A stretch of DNA of 64,000 nucleotides from Acidovorax sp. 1608163 (GTDB lineage Bacteria > Pseudomonadota > Gammaproteobacteria > Burkholderiales > Burkholderiaceae_C), in the NCBI RefSeq assembly GCF_003669015.1, contig NZ_CP033069.1, positions 499,001-563,000 on the forward strand, read 5' to 3'. Below are positions 25,350-35,562 of this stretch, one piece after another. The translations under genes were made by a program, and so were the position numbers. How positions within the stretch are numbered: position 1 is the stretch's first letter; each line of letters starts with the position of its first letter. The notes beneath the pieces were generated by a model. It ran no database searches. It was given only the letters and a program-made list of their open reading frames with translations, and was not told the origin of the DNA.

Positions 25350-25886
25350 TCAGGCACCCGGCCCCGGCGGCGTGTGCCCTCGCCACCAGACGCGCCACCG
25401 CGTGCCCAGCCGCCGCTTGATGGCACGGGCCGCCCGCCAGGGCCACGACGCCCGCACGCGCACCAGCAGCGGCTCTTTGAAGCCCACCCAGCGCTGGTAC
25501 AGCCAGGCAAACCAGTGCAGTTGCATGAGGGCTGGGCGCGTCAGCGTGAACAGGCGGGCCAGCACCGCGGTGCCCACCACCTTGGCCCCCAAAATGATGA
25601 GCATGCCCAGGCCTACATGGCCATGCCCCATGGCCCACAGGGCCAGCAGCTTGATGGGCAGCAAGGTGAGGGATGGCAACACAAACAGCGCCAGCGCGGC
25701 CCAGGGCGGCAGTGAGCGCACAAACCCCTCGATCCACCGAAACCCAGGCCAGCGACCGATGCGTGCCAGCACGCGCTGCAGAGGCTCCCAACCCCATTCC
25801 TCGAAGGCCACCAGCACAGCCAGCAGCCAGGTGCCCAGGTGGGCCAGCCAGCGCAGGGGGATCAGAAGCCAGTGGGGTTTGGGCAT
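25350..25886 (-). CDS. Hypothetical membrane protein
   Basis: A 178-residue protein with three likely membrane helices (LIPLRWLAHLGTWLLAVLVAF, PPWAALALFVLPSLTLLPIK, GLGMLIILGAKVVGTAVLARLF) and a strongly basic, Trp/Arg-rich C-terminus. I know similar proteins only as conserved hypotheticals in this group. It is convergent with the GntR gene, 13 bases apart. No clear ribosome binding site was found; the first ATG at 25886 was used. Confidence 0.65.
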   Translation of the reverse strand: MPKPHWLLIPLRWLAHLGTWLLAVLVAFEEWGWEPLQRVLARIGRWPGFRWIEGFVRSLPPWAALALFVLPSLTLLPIKLLALWAMGHGHVGLGMLIILGAKVVGTAVLARLFTLTRPALMQLHWFAWLYQRWVGFKEPLLVRVRASWPWRAARAIKRRLGTRWRVWWRGHTPPGPGA

Positions 25887-25894
25887 CAAATAGA

Positions 25895-25945
25895 CCTCTA
25901 ACGCTTGTTGATAAAGCGCTGGCAGCTATTGAAGTAATAGCATTG
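25895..25945 (+). repeat. Dispersed AGCGCT palindromic repeat, copy 5
   Basis: Reads CTCTAACGCTTGTTGATAAA then GCGCTGGCAGCTATTGAAGT and AATAGC, close to the family outline. It lies just upstream of the hypothetical membrane protein's start, in the gap after a Bug gene. Confidence 0.85.
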
Positions 25946-25946
25946 A

Positions 25947-25974
25947 AGGCCCCATGCTCCGGCACATGGGGCCT
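25947..25974 (-). terminator. Hairpin downstream of a Bug gene, possible terminator
   Basis: AGGCCCCATG and CATGGGGCCT form a perfect 10-bp stem with an 8-base loop, directly beside repeat copy 5. On the minus strand only a short TT follows, so termination is plausible but not strong. Confidence 0.4.
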
Positions 25975-26076
25975 GCAGCAAGAGGGGTGTAAGCCGCTTA
26001 GGTGAAGCCAAACGGCGGTTTCTCAAGCCAGGGCCTTGCAGGGCCTCGGCTTTGCCGTGATCTGACTGCCCTGGCG

Positions 26077-27084
26077 TTACGCGGGTGCCTGGATGCCAGC
26101 CACCTTCACCACCCGGCGCCAGCGTTCGATCTCCTTGCGGATGAAGTCGGTGTAGTCGGCTGACCGGGACACGACCACCACCAGGCCTTGCGCCTCCAGT
26201 TGCTTGCGGGTGTCCGAGGCTTTGAAGGCGGCCTCCATCTCCTTTTCGAGCCGGGCGACCACGGCGGGTGGTGTGCCCTTGGGGGCCGAGATGCCCACCC
26301 AGGACACGGCCTTGAAGCCCGGGTAGCCCGCCTCGGAGATGCTGGGCACATCGGGCAGTTGCGGGTTGCGGAACAGGCTGGTGACGGCCAGTGCCCGCAG
26401 CTTGCCGCTGCGCACATGCGGCGCCACGGCGTCCAGGTTGGTGAACATCATGCCCGCCTTGTTGTCGATCACTGCGTCCAGTGCGGGCTTGGCGCCGGTG
26501 AAGGGCACGCCCGTCAGTCCCAGCGTGGTGCAGTTGCGGGCGCCGGAAGAGCCGCTCACGCAGGTGCTCACGGTTTGCTTGAGCAGCTCCATCGACAAAT
26601 GGCCCGAAGAGGCGTGCACCTGGGCATAGGTGAGTTTGCCGGGGTGGGCTTTACCTGTTTCGATGAGGTCTTGCAGCGACTTCAGGGGCGATGCGGCGCC
26701 CACCACCAGCACGTTGGGACCTTCGGACAACTGCGAGATGTGCACGAAGTCCTTGAGCGAGTCGTAGTCGAGGTTGGGGTTCAGCGCGTGGCTGATGGCG
26801 TTGGTGCCCACGCCTGACAGCACCAGCGTGTAGCCATCGGGCGCAGCCCCGGCGGCGGCCTTGGTGCCCTTGGCGTCGGTGTTTTCCACCTGCACCGGCT
26901 GGCCCAGCTCTTGTCCCAGCTCCTTGGCCATCAACCGGCCCAACTGGTCACTGCTGCCGCCTGCCGGGAAGGGAATGATCAGCCGCAAGGGCTTGGTGGG
27001 CCAGTTCTCTTGCGCCACGGCGGGCAGGGCGAAAGAGGCGGAAAAAGCGGCGAGCACGCACACCGCTGCTCTCAAAAATGGCAT
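26077..27084 (-). CDS. Bug/TctC-family periplasmic binding protein
   Basis: A 335-residue exported binding protein. The signal peptide ends near PAVAQENWP. Family marks are WPTKPLRLIIPFPAGGSSDQLGR, AAPDGYTLVLSG and GVPFTGAKPALDAVIDNK. A cysteine pair (STCVSGSSGARNCTTLG), not usual in this family, could form a disulfide in the mature protein. GGAG lies nine bases before the ATG at 27084. It is a single gene with no transporter subunits nearby, so the ligand is unknown. Confidence 0.85.
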   Translation of the reverse strand: MPFLRAAVCVLAAFSASFALPAVAQENWPTKPLRLIIPFPAGGSSDQLGRLMAKELGQELGQPVQVENTDAKGTKAAAGAAPDGYTLVLSGVGTNAISHALNPNLDYDSLKDFVHISQLSEGPNVLVVGAASPLKSLQDLIETGKAHPGKLTYAQVHASSGHLSMELLKQTVSTCVSGSSGARNCTTLGLTGVPFTGAKPALDAVIDNKAGMMFTNLDAVAPHVRSGKLRALAVTSLFRNPQLPDVPSISEAGYPGFKAVSWVGISAPKGTPPAVVARLEKEMEAAFKASDTRKQLEAQGLVVVVSRSADYTDFIRKEIERWRRVVKVAGIQAPA

Positions 27085-27277
27085 GGTTCAGTCTCCAGTC
27101 GTTGTTGTTGTCGCCATGCGGGCATGGCGTGCGGGTCAGCGGCCGGGGGCGCCCCAGCGCTGCCGCCTGCACTGGGGCGGGAGTATAGGAGTTGATGTCT
27201 GATGTCGTACCACTGGAGAACCCTTGGCTGGAACCCGTGCGCGGGTCACTGAGGGGGTGGCCTGACCTGACGGGCGC

Positions 27278-28195
27278 CTAAACCAGGCTGCGCAAGGCTT
27301 CTCGCAAGCCGGGGTAGGCGAAGGCAAATCCCTCGCGCTGCAGCCGGGCGGGCACGACGTTTTGCCCATCGACAAACAGCTGGGCCATCTCGCCCAGGGC
27401 CCAGCGCAGGGGCGCTGCGGGCATGGGCAGCCACACGGGGCGGTGCAGCAGTTGGCCTGCAGTGCGGGCAAAGGTGGCCTGGGGCACGGGCTCGGGGGCG
27501 GTGGCGTTGTAGATGCCCTGCATGGATGGGCTGTTCTGCGGGCTGTTGGGCGTGCCGAGCAGCGCGGTGGTGATGAGCGTGAGAACATCGTCGCGGTGGA
27601 TCCAGCTCATCACCTGCTGGCCAGAGCCCATGCGCCCGCCCAGCCCCAGCCGGATGGGCCGCAGCAGCGGCGGCAGCGCGCCGCCAGGCCCCAGCACCAC
27701 ACCCAGGCGCAGCACCACTTGCCGGATGCCCAGGGCGGTGGCCTGTGCGGCGGCTTGCTCCCAGCGCACGCACAGCTCTGACATAAAGCCCTGGCCGGGC
27801 GCGCTGGTCTCGGTGAGGGGCTCCTCGGCCGGGCGCACGCCATAAAACCCGATGGCCGAGGCCTGCACCCACACCGACGGGCGCTGCCCTGTCTGCTGCA
27901 GCCGCTGGAGCAGGGCCTGGGTGGTGCCCACGCGGCTGTCCAGCAGCACCTGGCGGCGGGCGGCCGTCCAGGGTGGGCCGACCACGCGGGCCCCGGCCAG
28001 GTTCACGATGGCGTCGATGCGGTCCGTGGCGGCAATGGCGTTGAGCGTGGCCACACACCGCACGCCAGCGCCCAGTTGCCGGGCGGCCAGCGCGGGGTTG
28101 CGGCTCCAGACGGTGACGGCGTGGCCTGCTGCCATCAGCCGCTGCACCAGGGCCTGGCCGATGAACCCGGTGCCGCCTGTGATCAAGACCTGCAT
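27278..28195 (-). CDS. TIGR01777-type NAD-dependent epimerase/reductase
   Basis: A 305-residue extended short-chain dehydrogenase. The N-terminus MQVLITGGTGFIGQALVQ is the nucleotide-binding GxxGxxG motif, followed by VNLAGARV, SAIGFYGVR and the C-terminal DUF1731-like region (PAAPLRWALGEMAQLFVDGQNVVPARLQREGFAFAYP). These are the hallmarks of the YfcH/TIGR01777 group, whose substrate is unknown. The ATG at 28195 was chosen because AAGGA lies eight to nine bases upstream and the Rossmann motif begins there; a longer open frame is not credible. Confidence 0.85.
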   Translation of the reverse strand: MQVLITGGTGFIGQALVQRLMAAGHAVTVWSRNPALAARQLGAGVRCVATLNAIAATDRIDAIVNLAGARVVGPPWTAARRQVLLDSRVGTTQALLQRLQQTGQRPSVWVQASAIGFYGVRPAEEPLTETSAPGQGFMSELCVRWEQAAAQATALGIRQVVLRLGVVLGPGGALPPLLRPIRLGLGGRMGSGQQVMSWIHRDDVLTLITTALLGTPNSPQNSPSMQGIYNATAPEPVPQATFARTAGQLLHRPVWLPMPAAPLRWALGEMAQLFVDGQNVVPARLQREGFAFAYPGLREALRSLV

Positions 28196-28465
28196 GGTGA
28201 GATTTCCTTGTGTCTGTGTGCAGGGGAGGATGCCCCGTCGCGCCCATTGTGCGCAGCCTGCGCGCGCTAGGGCTTGTGCGTCCCGGATGGCCCTCCCCAG
28301 ACCGGACCGTGTTTTGCCATCGCTCAAAGCGAGGTGTGACATCTTGTATCGAGATGCTGGAGAGGGAGCCTGTGCCCAGGTGTGTGGGCGCTGGTTTTTA
28401 AAATCGAGGGTTTTCCCTAGGCGGGAGTCCGGGCGGTTGCCCGCCTTCTGCTGCGAAAGGTTTTG

Positions 28466-29820
28466 ATGTCTGCTTCCCCCGCCAGCGCAGCCGATGCGCC
28501 GCACACCCCTCCCCGCAACTCACCCCAAAAGGTGGCCGTGGCCTCGCTGATCGGCACGGCCATCGAGTTCTACGATTACTACATCTATGCGGCTGCGGCG
28601 GTGCTGGTGTTCAACTCGCAGTTTTTCCCCAAGGGCGATCCGGCCGTGGCCACGCTGCTGTCGTTGTCCACCCTGGCATTGGCGTTTTTGGCGCGGCCCA
28701 TTGGCTCGGCGCTGTTCGGCCACTTTGGTGACCGCATTGGTCGCAAGCGCACGCTGGTCGCTTCGCTGCTGACCATGGGCCTGTCCACGGTAGCGATTGG
28801 CCTGCTGCCGGGTTACGACCAGATCGGCCTGGCCGCGCCGCTGCTGCTGTGTGTGTTTCGCATCGGCCAAGGCATTGGCCTGGGGGCGAATGGGGCGGTG
28901 CCGCACTGGTGGCCACCGAGAACGCGCCCCCCGGCAAGCGGGGCTGGTTTGGCAGTTTCCCGCAGCTTGGGGCGCCCATCGGGCTGTTTGCCGCCAATGG
29001 CGTGTTCTTCATCATCACCGCCCTCATTGGCCCCAACGCCATGATCGCCTGGGGCTGGCGCATTCCGTTCGTGCTGTCCATCGTGTTGGTGGCGGTGGGG
29101 CTGTATGTGCGCCTCACGCTGCACGAAAGCCAGGTCTTCCAGGACGTGGAGAAAAGCGGCCGCAAGCTGGCAGCCCCCGTCAGCGCCGTGTTCACGCAGC
29201 ATGGCGGCAAGGTGCTGCAGGGCGCACTCATCATGACCACCACCTACGTGCTGTTCTACCTGATGACGGCGTTTGTGCAGGTGTATTCCAAAAGCCCGGC
29301 GGGCGTTTCGGCCGCAGGCCACCCCACAGGGCTGGGCATCCCGGCCAACACGTTCACGGGTATCTTGTTGATAGGGGCCATCGTGTTTGGCATCTTCTGT
29401 ATGGTGGCGGGCCACCAGGCCGACAAATGGGGCCGCCGCCGCTGGATGATGGCTGTGACCGTAGGCATCATGGCCTTTGGCGCCCTGATGCCTGCGTTGC
29501 TCACGCATGGCACGCCAGGCTCGGTGCTGCTGTTCATCGTGATCGGCATGGCGCTGATGGGCTGCACCTTTGGCCCCATGGCGGCCTTGCTGCCCGAGCT
29601 GTTCCCGACCGAGGTGCGCTACTCGGGCGCGTCGATGGCCTACAACCTGTCGTCCATCGTGGGGGCGTCGTTGCCCACCTTGATTGCGATTGACTTGAAC
29701 AAGTCCTATGGCCTGGGCGGCGTGGGCTTGTACCTGGCGGCCAATGGCTTGTTCACACTGGCTGCGTTGTGGACCAGCCGCGAAACCAGCCAGATCGACT
29801 TGGCCGACGTAGGCCGCTGA
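28466..29820 (+). CDS. MFS metabolite:proton symporter (MHS family), apparent frameshift
   Basis: About 451 residues if one base is restored; twelve membrane helices in the metabolite:H+ symporter pattern: GTAIEFYDYYIYAAAAVLVF, FGHFGDRIGRKR, then GGEWGGAALVATENAPPGKRG, FGSFPQLGAPIG. This is the shikimate/alpha-ketoglutarate/proline-betaine type. The reading frame breaks at 28882-28886, where five Gs stand in place of the six needed for GLGGEWGG; the downstream frame is intact to 29820. The start at 28466 has GAAAGG six bases upstream. As the lesion is one base in a G run, a sequencing error is likely. The substrate is unknown. Confidence 0.8.
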
Positions 29821-29843
29821 GCTTCCGTGCTGGCCCGGGAGGG

Positions 29844-31016
29844 TCAGGGCTTGCTGGCGTCGGCGGGCTTAGCGGTGGGCGGCAGCTGGTCTGCTGCGAC
29901 CACCCGATTGCGACCCTGGCGCTTGGCCTCGTACAGGGCCTGGTCTGCCAAGTGCTGCCACTGTGTCCAGTTGCCTCCAGCCTTGCGGATGCAGGCCAAA
30001 CCGATGCTGACCGTGGCGCCAAGGGGGCCTGCATCGGTGGCAACGTTCAGCCTGGCCACTGCGTCGCACAACCGCTGGGCCGTCACCCCTGCGGCATCGG
30101 CGGGGGTATCGGGCAGGTAGACGACAAACTCTTCGCCTCCAAAGCGGGCCAGCACATCCGACTCGCGCAACTGGCTGCGCAGGCATTGCGCGCAGGCGGC
30201 CAGCACCTGGTCGCCTGCCGCATGGCCGTGCATGTCGTTGGTGCGTTTGAAGTGGTCCAGATCGATCAGCATCACGGCACTGCCTGCAGGAAGCTGCGAA
30301 GGCAGGCGCGATGCCAGCCACAGCCGATTGCCCACGCCGGTCAGTGCGTCGGTGTGGGCCAGTTGTTCCAGGCGTTCCGAGGCCCGTTCGCTCGATAAGG
30401 CGGCCACCATGAGGGCAACGCCGAAGTGGCAGAACATCTGGATGTAGAACGCCCATGCAAAGCCGCTGGCGTGCGCACTTTCACTCACGATGAAGCCCAG
30501 CCGCAGGGCATAGATGCAAGCGCTGAGCAAAAGGAAAGCTGCGAGCGGACCACGGGAAGGCTGGGGCTCGACACGCCGGTCCCGCCAGACATCCCAGGAC
30601 GCCAGCAGCAGCGCCACGGTGGCCGTGGCGTGGAACACGCCCGCGCGGTGCAGATTGTTCAGCGGGAATTGCGTGAGCACCCCGATGATGAACAGCGTTG
30701 CGGGGATGGAGACCAGTGTCTTGATGGGGATAGTGCGCCTGCCGCTGAATGCCCGCATGCTGGCCCAGAACAGCGGGTAGGCGACTGTGCCCAGCAGCAA
30801 GCTGCCATGCGTCCACAGCCAGGAGGGCAGCGCCAGGTACTCACCCCTTGCGGCCAACTCGGCCCCAAGCGCCAGCAGTAGGTAGGCCAGCGCCAGCGGC
30901 TTCAACCCTCTGGGGCGGCACGAATGCCGACTGACGTGGTAGATGCCCACTGCACCTGCGGCCAAGGCAGTTTTGTAGACAAGAAGGACGGTGGGGAGGT
31001 GAATGCTGAAGACCAT
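29844..31016 (-). CDS. Membrane-bound diguanylate cyclase (GGDEF)
   Basis: A 390-residue signalling enzyme making c-di-GMP. The N-terminal ~210 residues hold six or seven hydrophobic helices of an uncharacterised sensor module. The GGDEF domain (about 220-375) has IDLDHFKRTND, HAAGDQVLA and the active-site GGEEF. An RESD motif five residues before GGEEF is the RxxD inhibitory site, so product feedback is expected. The ATG at 31016 has no clear ribosome binding site. It is convergent with the symporter gene. Confidence 0.88.
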   Translation of the reverse strand: MVFSIHLPTVLLVYKTALAAGAVGIYHVSRHSCRPRGLKPLALAYLLLALGAELAARGEYLALPSWLWTHGSLLLGTVAYPLFWASMRAFSGRRTIPIKTLVSIPATLFIIGVLTQFPLNNLHRAGVFHATATVALLLASWDVWRDRRVEPQPSRGPLAAFLLLSACIYALRLGFIVSESAHASGFAWAFYIQMFCHFGVALMVAALSSERASERLEQLAHTDALTGVGNRLWLASRLPSQLPAGSAVMLIDLDHFKRTNDMHGHAAGDQVLAACAQCLRSQLRESDVLARFGGEEFVVYLPDTPADAAGVTAQRLCDAVARLNVATDAGPLGATVSIGLACIRKAGGNWTQWQHLADQALYEAKRQGRNRVVAADQLPPTAKPADASKP

Positions 31017-31174
31017 GATGTGGTCTGAAGAGGTGGCGCGGTCTACCTTTGTCCAAGGTTTTTGGCGCCGGAATGGCGTGGATGAGGCGCTTAGATGTAA
31101 TCGATGGGTGTGTCGTCAGTGAGGCATGCCGGCCTGCCTGTAGGGGCAAAGAGGGTGAGCCGGCAGGCTTTGTT

Positions 31175-32446
<1,272 letters not shown>

Positions 32447-32478
32447 TGGCCTTATCAGCAACGCACAAGGAGAACAGC

Positions 32479-32940
32479 ATGCTCAAGATTCTGGTGGCGG
32501 TGGACGGTTCGGAGTTGTCGCTTGACGGGGTGCAACACACCCTGCAATTGCTGAAGCAAGGGCTGCAAGCCAGTGTGGTGCTGGCCCATGTGCAAGAGCC
32601 CGCCACGTTGTACGAGCTGGTCACCAGCCGCGACCCGGACCTGATCGCGGCAGCGAGTGTGGAGGCGGGTGAACACCTGCTGGCCTCAGCGCGCGCGCTG
32701 CTGGATGCGGCGGGCGTGGCCTACGAAACCGACATTAGTGTGGGCGACGTGGCCCACACGCTGGTGGACATGGCCGAGCGCAATGGGGCCGACCTCGTGG
32801 TCATTGGCGCCAAGGGGCATGGGGCCTTGAGCAGTGCGCTGCTGGGCTCGGTGTCGCAAGAGGTGGCGCGGGCGAGTGCCGTGCCGGTCACCATCGTCAA
32901 GCACGCCCAGGTGGTGGAGCTGCTGGACACAGAAGACTGA
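32479..32940 (+). CDS. Universal stress protein (UspA family)
   Basis: A 153-residue cytoplasmic protein of the single-domain Usp fold. The N-terminus MLKILVAVDGSELS and the C-terminal GAKGHGALSSALLGSVSQ show the G-2x-G-9x-G(S/T) nucleotide-binding motif, so it is of the ATP-binding type. AAGGAGA lies about seven bases before the ATG. It is a single gene ended by a strong terminator, with an inverted repeat in its upstream region. Confidence 0.9.
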   Translation: MLKILVAVDGSELSLDGVQHTLQLLKQGLQASVVLAHVQEPATLYELVTSRDPDLIAAASVEAGEHLLASARALLDAAGVAYETDISVGDVAHTLVDMAERNGADLVVIGAKGHGALSSALLGSVSQEVARASAVPVTIVKHAQVVELLDTED

Positions 32941-32976
32941 GGTTTGCCCGCCTAGTGGTCTTTGTGATCGCCCAGC

Positions 32977-33003
32977 AAAAAGGCCGCGATGCGGCCTTTT
33001 TTT
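32977..33003. terminator. Bidirectional Rho-independent terminator
   Basis: AAAAAGGCCGC (32977-32987), loop GAT, GCGGCCTTTTTTT. A-run on one side and T-run on the other allow termination of uspA rightward and of the convergent hypothetical gene leftward. Confidence 0.88.
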
Positions 33004-33042
33004 ATACCCCGCGCTACGGCGGCGGGAGGAGGGGCAGCCCGC

Positions 33043-33429
33043 TCAGGCGGCCTTGCGAAACGGCTCGGCAGGGCGCTGCAGCTTGCCGTGGGGCAGGGTG
33101 GCCAGGCGCGAGAACATGCGGCGCACGTAGCCGCTGACCCACAGGCATTTATTGAGTTCGTCCACCGGCAGGGGGCCAGACACCACGACGATGTCGTTGG
33201 CCTCTTGCTGTGCCCCTGCGGCACGCAGGCGGCGGCGGGTGTTGTTGGCCCAGGACTGGATGCGGGTGGGGCTGCCGTGCTGGTGCACCTGGCCCGTGTG
33301 GGCGTCAAAGGCAATGGCGACGGTGTCCGTCTTGAGCTTGAACCTGCGCTCACCCGTGACGGCGCTGGGCGTTTCACGCATGTCGTACAGGTAGTAGCTG
33401 CCTGCTTTGAGCTGGTATTGCATGTCCAT
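33043..33429 (-). CDS. Conserved hypothetical protein
   Basis: A 128-residue cytoplasmic protein with no motif that I recognise. The core reads AGSYYLYDMRETPSAVTGERRFKLKTDTVAIAFDAHTGQVHQHG, beta-rich in appearance. Start: AGAGGAA lies nine bases before the ATG at 33429; a second ATG at 33423 is too far. It is a single gene converging on uspA across a shared terminator. Confidence 0.65.
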   Translation of the reverse strand: MDMQYQLKAGSYYLYDMRETPSAVTGERRFKLKTDTVAIAFDAHTGQVHQHGSPTRIQSWANNTRRRLRAAGAQQEANDIVVVSGPLPVDELNKCLWVSGYVRRMFSRLATLPHGKLQRPAEPFRKAA

Positions 33430-33724
33430 GGGTGTGTTCCTCTTTGTCGGCATTGTCGAGGGCGCACTGGGCAGGCAATGGCTGGTAAAACGATGGGAAA
33501 GTGGCTCTTATCGAGCGCTTTTCACAGAGGGCTACGCCTGTTGTTGTGCGCGTGCCATTGTGGCGGCCAGTCGGCACCATTCTGTGAAACTTGAGGAAGA
33601 TGTCGTAACGAGTTGTGAGCGGACGTTAGGGCCGCGTTCACAGGTGGTCTTTGCACCGAGCCCTGCGCAGTTCGCAAGGGGGCGCGGCGCACGAAATGGG
33701 CTCTGCCCCAGCGTGGGACGCCGA
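33430..33724. other. Non-coding stretch between the hypothetical gene and repeat B
   Basis: No supported gene. It must contain the promoter of the leftward hypothetical gene. Downstream of pldA it continues into a GC-rich inverted repeat (33725-33823). Confidence 0.4.
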
Positions 33725-33823
33725 GCAAGGGCCGCCCCGCAGCGAGGGCGTCGTCCCCCTTCCCGACTCGCGTAGCGAGGAGAGAGAAGGGGGAAGCGGC
33801 GTAGCCGCTCAGGGGGATGACCG
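33725..33823. repeat. GC-rich inverted repeat, copy 1 (also at 61819-61916)
   Basis: Begins GCAAGGGCC and contains CCCCCTTCCC paired with AGAAGGGGGAAG around a short CGCGTAGCG loop, then GCGGCGTAGCCGC and CAGGGGG. The same sequence plan recurs at 61819-61916. Both copies lie directly after a leftward gene's stop, so they may act as 3' processing or termination hairpins. Confidence 0.75.
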
Positions 33824-35035
33824 CTAGAAATCCACCAGACTCAACCCCAGGCTGAACACGGTGCGCTTGCGGTTGTAGTCGATCATGCTGTCGCCATAGC
33901 CGCTGAACAGCGCGGTGTGCAGGCGCAGGTTGCTCTTGCTGCCCCACAGGCCGCTGCCCAGGGTTTGCATCCATTCCAGCCGCACCGAGCCCCGGCCGCT
34001 GCTGGACAGGGCGCTGCGGAAGGTGGCGCCCAGCGTGTTGTCCTTGTTGGCGTTCCAGAACACGGCCAGCTCGCCCCGGCCGACATAGTCGCTGATGCCA
34101 GGGTTGTCGTCACTGTCCGCGCTTTCAGACAGGCGCTTCCACAGCTTGGCGTTCACGCTCCAGCGGTTGTCCAGCTCCATGCCGCTCATCAGGTAGACGC
34201 GGTTCCAGCTGCGCGACAGGGGCTCACTTTGGCCGTTGGACTGGTGCACCAGACCCACGCCGCTGTAGCGCCAGCGCCAGCCAAAAGGCAACTGGGCGGT
34301 GGTGGGGTAGACGTACATCACCTCGGGCTCGTGGTCGGTGGCGCGGAAGGGGCGCGAGATTTGGGGCGTGAACAGCTGCCAGTACGACTGCTGCGAGTAG
34401 CCAAACCACACCGAGTCCTTGAGCGTGGGGTGCCCCTGCGTGAGCAGCCCCTGCGCCAGCTTGGTGCGCACCGACAGCTGGATGCGGTTTTCGGTGGTGC
34501 GGTAGGGCGTGCTCTCGGTGGCCGAATGGCCGGGAGACGGCGATGTGGGCTGGCGGTTGACCGAGTCTGATGCCACCACCGACACGGTGATGGGCCGGTA
34601 GCCCCGGAAGCTGAAGGTGCCGCAATCGCTGCCCGACTCCAGCTCCCAAAAGCGCGAGAGGTCGCTGTACTGCGGGTCGCGGCAGCCTTCGGTGCGGGCC
34701 ACTTCGATGATGCGCGTGGCGGGCAAGGTGGTGTCTACCGGCGTGGCAGGCGCGTTGGCATCGGCCACCGGCGAGGCTGCTGCAGAGGCCGATGCCGACG
34801 CTGCAGGGGCCTGCCAGGCCTGCTGTCCGGCCCAGGCGTCAAAGCAAGCCAGGCGTGCCGTGCTGTCGCCCGACAGGGCGGCGCAGCGGCGCCAGGCGGC
34901 GTCGTTGGCCGAGGCGGTGGAAGCCGTGGAAGCGGGTGTGCCGGGCGCGGTCTGCGCCATGGCGGCAGCAGGGGCCAGCAACAGGGCCAAGGCTGCAGGC
35001 CAAGCGCTGCGGCGGCCCGAGTGGGCGGGGGTCAC
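33824..35035 (-). CDS. pldA: Outer membrane phospholipase A (OMPLA)
   Basis: A 403-residue outer-membrane beta-barrel esterase that hydrolyses phospholipids in damaged outer membranes. The catalytic His-Ser pair is in GVGLVHQSNGQS and the supporting Asn in SRSWNRVYL; the final residues SLGLSLVDF form a barrel-closing strand. Before the barrel comes a signal peptide (ALLLAPAAAMAQ) and a short domain WRRCAALSGDSTARLACFDAWA with a Cys pair. The GTG at 35035 is taken as start because it overlaps the TGA of the preceding gene (GTGA) and begins the signal peptide properly; an ATG at 35101 would overlap that gene by 70 bases. Confidence 0.85.
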   Translation of the reverse strand: MTPAHSGRRSAWPAALALLLAPAAAMAQTAPGTPASTASTASANDAAWRRCAALSGDSTARLACFDAWAGQQAWQAPAASASASAAASPVADANAPATPVDTTLPATRIIEVARTEGCRDPQYSDLSRFWELESGSDCGTFSFRGYRPITVSVVASDSVNRQPTSPSPGHSATESTPYRTTENRIQLSVRTKLAQGLLTQGHPTLKDSVWFGYSQQSYWQLFTPQISRPFRATDHEPEVMYVYPTTAQLPFGWRWRYSGVGLVHQSNGQSEPLSRSWNRVYLMSGMELDNRWSVNAKLWKRLSESADSDDNPGISDYVGRGELAVFWNANKDNTLGATFRSALSSSGRGSVRLEWMQTLGSGLWGSKSNLRLHTALFSGYGDSMIDYNRKRTVFSLGLSLVDF

Positions 35036-35532
35036 TGCCAGCCCGCCTGCTTGCGCAGGATGAAGGGCTGCTGGGTGTTGGGTGTTTGGGCGTTGTTCCA
35101 TGTTCCGCGTATTTCCTTGCCGCAACTGCCTTCCACCACCCGGCCTGTCCAGGTGGCGCTGATGTTGGTGCCGTTGATCGATTCTTCCAGCGTCAGGTCG
35201 CCGTCATCGACGTCGCCACTGACCTGGGCCGTGGCGCCGCTGCGCTGCACGGTACCACGCACGCTGTGTGCCAGCTCCGGGTGCGGGCCCAGTTGCAGCA
35301 CCGCCTGGGTGGGGGGCTGCGGGGGCGATGCACCGGGCGCGATGGCGGGCAGTTCCGCGTGCCAGCGCCCTTGCAGGTGCTGGTGGGTCATGGCCACCGC
35401 CGCCGTGCAGGCTGCGCTGGATTGTGGGTTGTTTTGGCCTCTAGCGCTTGTAGGACAAGCGCTGATAGCTATCAAAATCAAAGCGGCTGATGCCAAAGAG
35501 CAGTGGAGTGGCAGGAGGGCGGAACGGAGCAT
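35032..35532 (-). CDS. Small lipoprotein upstream of pldA
   Basis: A 166-residue protein. The signal sequence contains LILIAISAC, where ISAC fits a lipobox, so lipid attachment at that Cys is likely. The mature part has a single beta-rich region (HLQGRWHAELPAIAPG, ATWTGRVVEGSCGKEIRGTWN) without a known family. It is 4-bp coupled to pldA and may be its partner or regulator at the envelope. A dispersed AGCGCT repeat encodes the hydrophobic core and lipobox. The start at 35532 gives a normal signal-peptide length. Confidence 0.65.
   Translation of the reverse strand: MLRSALLPLHCSLASAALILIAISACPTSARGQNNPQSSAACTAAVAMTHQHLQGRWHAELPAIAPGASPPQPPTQAVLQLGPHPELAHSVRGTVQRSGATAQVSGDVDDGDLTLEESINGTNISATWTGRVVEGSCGKEIRGTWNNAQTPNTQQPFILRKQAGWQ
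35431..35482 (+). repeat. Dispersed AGCGCT palindromic repeat, copy 6, inside a coding region
   Basis: Reads CTCTAGCGCTTGTAGGACAA then GCGCTGATAGCTATCAAAAT. It lies wholly in the signal-peptide codons of the small lipoprotein on the opposite strand, encoding LILIAISACPTSARGQN. Confidence 0.85.
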
Positions 35533-35562
35533 GGCGTGGCTTTGCTGGGGAGGCGGCACCGC

